A stretch of DNA of 64,000 nucleotides, taken from the NCBI RefSeq assembly GCF_007827365.1, contig NZ_VISI01000002.1, forward strand, positions 129,001 to 193,000, written 5' to 3'. The DNA is from Olleya sp. Hel_I_94 (GTDB lineage Bacteria; Bacteroidota; Bacteroidia; Flavobacteriales; Flavobacteriaceae). The notes under the pieces were generated by a model. That model worked only from the letters and a program-made list of their open reading frames with translations. It had not been told where the DNA came from and did no database searches. The translations under genes and the position numbers were made by a program. Positions 59,595 through 64,000 of this stretch are shown in pieces. The stretch's first letter is position 1, and every line of letters begins with the position of its first letter.

Positions 59595-60593
59595 TTAATT
59601 CCCTTTCACACGTTGCCAAAGTTCTGATAACAGCTTTTTACCGTCATTAGAATCTTTTGGAGCTTCAATAAATGAAACTTTACCAGAAGGATCAACGTCT
59701 AATTTGTATTTAAAAACAAAACTGTCTGATTTTGGTTTTAAACTTAATAATCCAAAACGTAAATCGTTAAAATAAAGGGTGTTTTCTGTTTTAGTAATTG
59801 TGTACCAACCTTCCGTAATGGTAATCATTTGCTTTACACTTTTATCTTCAACAAGACTACCTAGTAAGTCGTGGTTTTTTGGATAGCTTTCAAAAGTGAT
59901 AGGTTGGCTGTCAAAAAACGAATAATTCCCCAATAAATAAGCATCATCAGTTTGCACATTAGCACTCCAAAGTATCGTGTTTAATGCAGATGGTCTAGTG
60001 TCAATATCTAAATAAGCAATGTTTTGTTCTTTTAAAGCAGATTCAAATTTTGTGTAAGCTGCCCATTTTAAAAGTAGCGTAATGGCTAAGTACGATGTAC
60101 TTATAATCAAACCCATGTTATTATAAAAACGTCGTTTTGCAGTGGTCCGTTTTTGACGCATCGCTAAAATTAAAAATATCAGAAAAGGGACTGTGTACAA
60201 AGGGTCAACTACAAATATGTTTTTAAAAGCTAACCGTAAATCAAAAGGCCAAAACAGTTGTGTTCCCCAAGTGGTGTGTGCATCTAATATAGGATGAGTT
60301 ACAAAAGCTAAAAAGAATAGCCAAGTCCAGTTTTTAAAGTTTTTATAGGTTTCGTAACGCGTGACAATCCAAGCTAAAATAGGTGCAAAAAGTACTGAAA
60401 ACACAATAGAATGCGTAAACCCACGATGTACATAAAGTGCTGTAACATTGTCCGTGAAAAAAGAGGCTAAAACATCTAAATCAGGAATTGTACCTGCGAT
60501 AGCACCATAAAGCATGGCCTTGTTTCCAACTTTTCTTCCTAAAACAGCTTCTCCTACAGCTGCTCCTAATACTATTTGTGTTAATGAATCCAT
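59595..60593 (-). CDS. Membrane metal-dependent hydrolase, YdjM/DUF457 family
   Basis: A 332-residue membrane protein with four to five spans and the family histidines: MDSLTQIVLGAAVGEA, GTIPDLDVL, HRGFTHS and THPILDAHTTWG. The C-terminal ~130 residues form a soluble domain. The family is annotated as inner-membrane metal-dependent hydrolases with no known substrate. It is divergent from the efflux operon at 60724. Confidence 0.85.
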   Translation of the reverse strand: MDSLTQIVLGAAVGEAVLGRKVGNKAMLYGAIAGTIPDLDVLASFFTDNVTALYVHRGFTHSIVFSVLFAPILAWIVTRYETYKNFKNWTWLFFLAFVTHPILDAHTTWGTQLFWPFDLRLAFKNIFVVDPLYTVPFLIFLILAMRQKRTTAKRRFYNNMGLIISTSYLAITLLLKWAAYTKFESALKEQNIAYLDIDTRPSALNTILWSANVQTDDAYLLGNYSFFDSQPITFESYPKNHDLLGSLVEDKSVKQMITITEGWYTITKTENTLYFNDLRFGLLSLKPKSDSFVFKYKLDVDPSGKVSFIEAPKDSNDGKKLLSELWQRVKGN

Positions 60594-60662
60594 ATAACAT
60601 GCAAAAGTAAGAGATACTAATTTATTTATAACAAGACTTCGGTTTTATGTTGTTTTTTACTT

Positions 60663-60707
60663 GGTAACTTATGTTACCGACCAAGCTATTTATGTAATGT
60701 ACATTTG
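60663..60707 (+). promoter_or_regulatory. GTAAC-palindrome promoter of the RND efflux operon
   Basis: GGTAACTTATGTTACC (60663-60678), a perfect 6-bp inverted repeat, is followed at the 29.5-bp step by the exact -7 box TACATTTG (60700-60707). The ATG is 17 bp further. Confidence 0.85.
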
Positions 60708-60723
60708 TATTGTAAATTAATTA

Positions 60724-62034
60724 TTGATGAAAAAACACATTTATATACCATTATTACTGTTAGGATTAACACTTTCGGTTCATGCGCAACAAGTGGTACC
60801 CATTGCAAAATCTGATGTTTTGTCAAAAGTATCTGAGAATAATACTAGTATAAAAATTTCTGAACAAGATTTTAATGCAGCCAAAGCAGATTACAGGCAA
60901 ACCAATGCAGTGTTTTTGCCAAACATTACAGCAAGTCACACTGCAATGGCGACGACTAACCCTTTAATGGCTTTTGGTTCTAAATTAAATCAGGAGATTT
61001 TAAGCTCAAACGATTTTAATCCTGCATTATTAAACGATCCTTCGCAGATTGAAAACTACGCAACCAAATTCGAAATTCAGCAACCATTAATTAATTTAGA
61101 TGGTATTTACCAACGTAAAGCTGCTAAGTCAAAAATGGAAGCCATGTCTTTAAAGACAGAACGTACACAAGAGTATTTGGTGTTTGAAGTGGATAAAGCC
61201 TACATGCAATTACAATTAGCCTATAAAGCGGTAGACGTGTTAGTAAAAGCATTAGAAGCTGCAAATGCTAATAAAAAATTAGCAGAGGACAGTTTTAAAC
61301 AAGGGTATTTACAACGTGCAGATGTGCTAAATGTTGAAGTACGTGTGACTGAAGTTCAAAATCAATTACAAACAGCTAAAAGTAATGTGCAAAATGCCTC
61401 TAATTATTTGTCTTTTTTAATGAATGATGATACTTATGTTGTGTATATGCCAAGTGATGAATTGTCCATTGCAACGTTTACTTTAGACGATAAAAAGGTT
61501 TCAGAAAATCGTTCTGACATTAAAGCTATGCAATTAGCAACCAATGCTTATGAAGCGATGAATAAAGCGGATAAGATGGCGTTTTTACCACGTTTAAATG
61601 CGTTTGGGAGTTATGAGTTGTATGACGATCAAATTTTCCAAGGAAGTGCTAATGGGTACCTTTTCGGAGCACAATTAAGTTGGGATATATTTCAAGGGTC
61701 TAAACGTATTGGTAAAGCTCAAAAAAGTAAATCAGAATTCGAAAAGTCTAAATTAGAGTATCAGCAATATGTATCTAAAAGTAATTTAGAATTAAACAAA
61801 GCTAAACGCGCCTTTATAGATGCTGATAATAAGTTGAAATTAACAACTTTAGCATTGCAACAGTCAGAAGAATCTTTACGTATTAGAACTAACAGATTTA
61901 AAGAAGGTCTAGAAAAAACATCTGATTTATTAATTGCCGAAACGCAATATGCACAAAAGCAATTGGAATATTACCAAACCATTTTTGAATACAATTACAC
62001 ACAAGCATATTTACAATTTTTAACTAAAGAATAA
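60724..62034 (+). CDS. TolC-family outer membrane efflux protein
   Basis: A 436-residue protein with a signal peptide (ending SVHAQ, ~21) and two TolC-type helical halves (long coiled coils at ~150-230 and ~345-425). FEVDKAYMQLQLAYKAV and ELNKAKRAFIDADNKLKLT are the usual helix repeats. It forms the exit duct of an RND pump with the adaptor and pump genes downstream. It has the GTAAC operator, so it belongs to the sulfur/thiol regulon. Confidence 0.92.
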   Translation: MMKKHIYIPLLLLGLTLSVHAQQVVPIAKSDVLSKVSENNTSIKISEQDFNAAKADYRQTNAVFLPNITASHTAMATTNPLMAFGSKLNQEILSSNDFNPALLNDPSQIENYATKFEIQQPLINLDGIYQRKAAKSKMEAMSLKTERTQEYLVFEVDKAYMQLQLAYKAVDVLVKALEAANANKKLAEDSFKQGYLQRADVLNVEVRVTEVQNQLQTAKSNVQNASNYLSFLMNDDTYVVYMPSDELSIATFTLDDKKVSENRSDIKAMQLATNAYEAMNKADKMAFLPRLNAFGSYELYDDQIFQGSANGYLFGAQLSWDIFQGSKRIGKAQKSKSEFEKSKLEYQQYVSKSNLELNKAKRAFIDADNKLKLTTLALQQSEESLRIRTNRFKEGLEKTSDLLIAETQYAQKQLEYYQTIFEYNYTQAYLQFLTKE

Positions 62035-62098
62035 AAAAGATACAAGAATATAGAAGCAAGAATCAAGATTGATTTCCAAGAGTTCTTAATTATAAAAA

Positions 62099-62128
62099 TG
62101 TCACACTAAGCGCAGTCGAAGTGTCTTA
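62099..62128 (+). repeat. Interspersed imperfect-palindrome repeat
   Basis: TGTCACACTAAGCGCAGTCG followed by AAGTGTC matches a short repeat very common between flavobacterial genes as I recall (forms like CACTGAGCGCAGTCGAAGTG). It can fold through CACACT/AAGTGT(G). It lies between the tolC-like and adaptor genes. Confidence 0.6.
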
Positions 62129-62145
62129 AATAAAAAATAATAACC

Positions 62146-63222
62146 ATGAAAAAAATATATACAATCCTTACACTTTCTATAGCGCTATTTGTAGCCAGTT
62201 GTGGTAGCGAAGACAAAAAACCAGTGGTAGATAATTCGCCAGCAATTAGTGTAAAAACTAGTCAAGTTGCAGCAAATAGTAACAGTCCTTTTTTATCGGT
62301 AAGCGGAAAAATTCAAGCTACAAATAGTGCAGATTTAAGCACTAGAATGATGGGTTATGTTAATAAAGTATATGTCAACGTTGGCGATAAAGTACGTAAA
62401 GGACAATTATTAGTATCAATTAATAATAGCGATTTACAAGCTAAAAGAGCTCAGGTTAATGCAGGAATTACAGAAGCTAACGCAGCTTTAAATATTGCGC
62501 AAAAAGATTACAACCGTTTTAAAAACTTATTTGCAGACAATAGTGCGTCTCAAAAAGAGATGGATGATATGACTGCAAATTACGAAATGGCTAAGGCTAG
62601 AGTAGAAGGTGCCAATCAAATGAAAAACGAGATTAACGCACAGTTTGCTTACAGTAATATTACTGCACCTTTTAGCGGAACCGTAACTAGTAAAAATGTA
62701 GAAGCTGGTAATATGGCAAATCCTGGTGTGCCATTAATAAGTATAGAAACACCTGGAAATTTTGAAGTGATGGCAATGGTACCTGAAACTGAAATTTCAG
62801 AGATTAAATCAGGAACTACAGTAGATGTTTTGGTTAAATCGATTAATAAAACTTTAAAAGGAAAAGTAAAAGAAGTAAGTATATCAGCCAAAAACACCGG
62901 AGGACAGTATTTAGTAAAAATTGATTTAGATAAAACAGAGGCTAATATTTTATCAGGCATGTTTACAACAGTGCAATTTCCTGTAGAGAGAAAAGCAACG
63001 TCATCAATGGTTTTAATACCTACTGAAGCTATTGTCACAACCGGACAATTATCTGGAGTTTATACAGTAAGCCAAAGCAATACAGCATTATTACGATGGT
63101 TACGTTTAGGTAGAACTTTTGGAGATCAAGTGGAAGTGTTATCTGGTTTAAATGCAGACGAAGCATACATTGTTTCTGCTGAAGGGAAATTATTTAATGG
63201 CGCTAAAATTTCAATTCAATAA
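62146..63222 (+). CDS. RND efflux membrane-fusion (adaptor) lipoprotein
   Basis: A 358-residue adaptor with lipobox ALFVASC (Cys19). Lipoyl-like half-motifs GYVNKVYVNVGDKVRKGQLL and FSGTVTSKNVEAGNMANPG flank a helical hairpin (~95-165); a beta-barrel and membrane-proximal domain end the protein. It links the inner-membrane pump (from 63395) and the TolC-like duct. It stands 111 bp after the tolC-like gene, the gap holding a repeat. Confidence 0.93.
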   Translation: MKKIYTILTLSIALFVASCGSEDKKPVVDNSPAISVKTSQVAANSNSPFLSVSGKIQATNSADLSTRMMGYVNKVYVNVGDKVRKGQLLVSINNSDLQAKRAQVNAGITEANAALNIAQKDYNRFKNLFADNSASQKEMDDMTANYEMAKARVEGANQMKNEINAQFAYSNITAPFSGTVTSKNVEAGNMANPGVPLISIETPGNFEVMAMVPETEISEIKSGTTVDVLVKSINKTLKGKVKEVSISAKNTGGQYLVKIDLDKTEANILSGMFTTVQFPVERKATSSMVLIPTEAIVTTGQLSGVYTVSQSNTALLRWLRLGRTFGDQVEVLSGLNADEAYIVSAEGKLFNGAKISIQ

Positions 63223-63229
63223 CTAATAA

Positions 63230-63383
63230 GTCGCGTTAAGGATAGAAGTGGAAATCCTTTTTACGTCAGTCCGAGTGAATTTGCCTAAGCAAATTTGTAT
63301 CGAGAACAAGTAAAAAGATTGCAACGGATAGCCTGTTAAAACGCCCAAAATATAAAGATTTCCATTGTCATGGGAATGAAAAA
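63230..63383 (+). repeat. Nested inverted-repeat intergenic element
   Basis: Three nested inverted repeats are visible: TGGAAATC (63249-63256) with GATTTCCA (63357-63364), CTTTTTAC (63257-63264) with GTAAAAAG (63310-63317), and AATTTGC (63278-63284) with GCAAATT (63289-63295). The text AAAAAGATTGCAACGGATAG is, from memory, a recurring flavobacterial intergenic element. It lies inside the RND operon, between adaptor and pump. Confidence 0.65.
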
Positions 63384-63394
63384 AAGTAATAATT

Positions 63395-64000
63395 ATGAAA
63401 GAAGGAATCGCAGGTAAAATTGCCAAAGTCTTTATGCAGTCGAAGCTTACAGTGCTTTTAATGATTGTATTTATGGTAGTTGGTGTGTACAGTTCGTTTT
63501 TAATTCCGCGTGAAGAAGAACCGCAAATTGATGTGCCTATGGCAGACATTTTTGTGGGTTATCCTGGAGCAAGTCCTACCGAAGTGGAGTCGCGTGTGAT
63601 TAAGCCTTTAGAGCAATTAATTTCGAATATTAAAGGTGTAGAATATGTGTATTCTACGTCTATGAAAGAGCAAGGAATGGTCATCGTACAGTTTTATGTT
63701 GGCGAAGATATTGAGCGTAGTTTCGTGAAATTATACAACGAAATTAACAAGCATATGGACCAAATGCCTGAAGGTGTTACGTTTCCGTTAGTAAAAACGC
63801 GTGCGATTGATGATGTGCCAATGTTAGGGTTAACGTTGTGGAGTGAAAATTATGACGATTACCAGTTAAACCAGATGGCTCAAGAGTTGGAAGCTGAAAT
63901 TAAGAAGATAAACGATGTGGCTATTACGCATAAAATTGGTGGTAGAGATCGTCAATTACGTGTGGTTTTAGATAAAGATAAATTGGCTGCAAGTGGTTTG
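63395..64000 (+). CDS. RND efflux pump, AcrB/HAE-type (3' truncated by window end)
   Basis: ATG 63395 opens a frame of 202 codons that runs off the window. It begins MKEGIAGKIAKVFMQSKLTV, with the first membrane span (~18-38) and the usual periplasmic start: EEEPQIDVPMADIFVGYPGA, ESRVIKPLEQLI, KGVEYVYSTSMKEQG. This is an inner-membrane RND transporter. Genes of this type are ~1050-1150 residues, so about four fifths lies outside. Substrate is unknown; the operator suggests a thiol-, sulfur- or metal-linked stress. Confidence 0.93.
   Translation, partial: MKEGIAGKIAKVFMQSKLTVLLMIVFMVVGVYSSFLIPREEEPQIDVPMADIFVGYPGASPTEVESRVIKPLEQLISNIKGVEYVYSTSMKEQGMVIVQFYVGEDIERSFVKLYNEINKHMDQMPEGVTFPLVKTRAIDDVPMLGLTLWSENYDDYQLNQMAQELEAEIKKINDVAITHKIGGRDRQLRVVLDKDKLAASGL

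Noticed and set aside
1..64000. tRNA, rRNA, insertion sequences, prophage and CRISPR
   Set aside because: No cloverleaf-like or rRNA-like segment, transposase, integrase or spacer array was found on reading both strands by eye; short RNAs could still be missed.

Overview
The window is AT-rich, its intergenic regions carry the Bacteroidetes promoter element TAnnTTTG/A, and its genes are typical of the phylum: SusC/SusD, a fused CcoN-CcoO oxidase subunit, single-haem CcoP and many small lipoproteins. This points to an aerobic-to-microaerobic, probably marine member of the Flavobacteriaceae. Genus cannot be fixed from the sequence alone. No tRNA, rRNA, transposase or CRISPR array was seen.

Layout. 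1-2290: end of a surface protein and two small unknown genes. 2333-8863: an NtrB/NtrC-type kinase-regulator pair, followed by a near-consensus sigma-54 promoter with a palindromic upstream site. That promoter leads into an apparent operon (two tiny proteins, glutamate dehydrogenase, a Rnk/GreA-like protein, two helical proteins, a universal stress protein, a 30-residue membrane peptide). 8945-23340: a laminarin-type polysaccharide utilisation locus (propeller/LuxR regulator, SusC, SusD, a glycan-binding lipoprotein, two GH16 and one GH3). 23429-32923: an FNR-type regulator divergent from the cbb3 oxidase genes ccoI, ccoS-NO-Q-P-G-H and a TauE-like membrane protein. 33050-41470: universal stress proteins, a beta-CASP RNase, an ATP-cone nuclease, hemN and a HAD phosphatase. 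41573-57384: an mtfA-like gene, then a cysteine-containing Crp/Fnr regulator with a sulfur/thiol/copper gene set (TauE, two metallo-beta-lactamase-rhodaneses, HMA protein, dihaem lipoprotein, thioredoxin, thiol methyltransferase, OprC-like copper receptor, peroxiredoxin, cytochrome bd, sulfide:quinone oxidoreductase-like flavoprotein). 57408-60593: pncA, pncB and a membrane hydrolase. 60724-64000: an RND efflux operon, cut by the window end.

The main result is regulatory. Two operator types sit at one fixed distance from the -7 box (operator centre 29.5 bp upstream of its first base). A TGA-N6-TCA (FNR-like) site precedes ccoS, hemN, a 49-residue membrane peptide, a possible small RNA or attenuated leader at about 34998-35180, a usp-nuclease-RNase operon, and ccoI. 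A different palindrome, GTAAC-N4-GTTAC, occupies the same position at eight promoters: tauE, both strands of the peroxiredoxin/copper-receptor region, MBL-rhodanese, the HMA-cytochrome-thioredoxin operon, cydAB, the SQR-like gene and the RND operon. A ninth perfect copy lies over the presumed -7 region of ccoI. I infer a two-regulator circuit: FNR turns on the copper-dependent cbb3 oxidase at low oxygen, while the cysteine-bearing Crp/Fnr protein at 42390-43022 turns on sulfide/persulfide (or nitrosative) defence and the bd oxidase, and may damp ccoI. Two promoters of this set also share an unusual repeated, hairpin-rich leader with tiny upstream reading frames.
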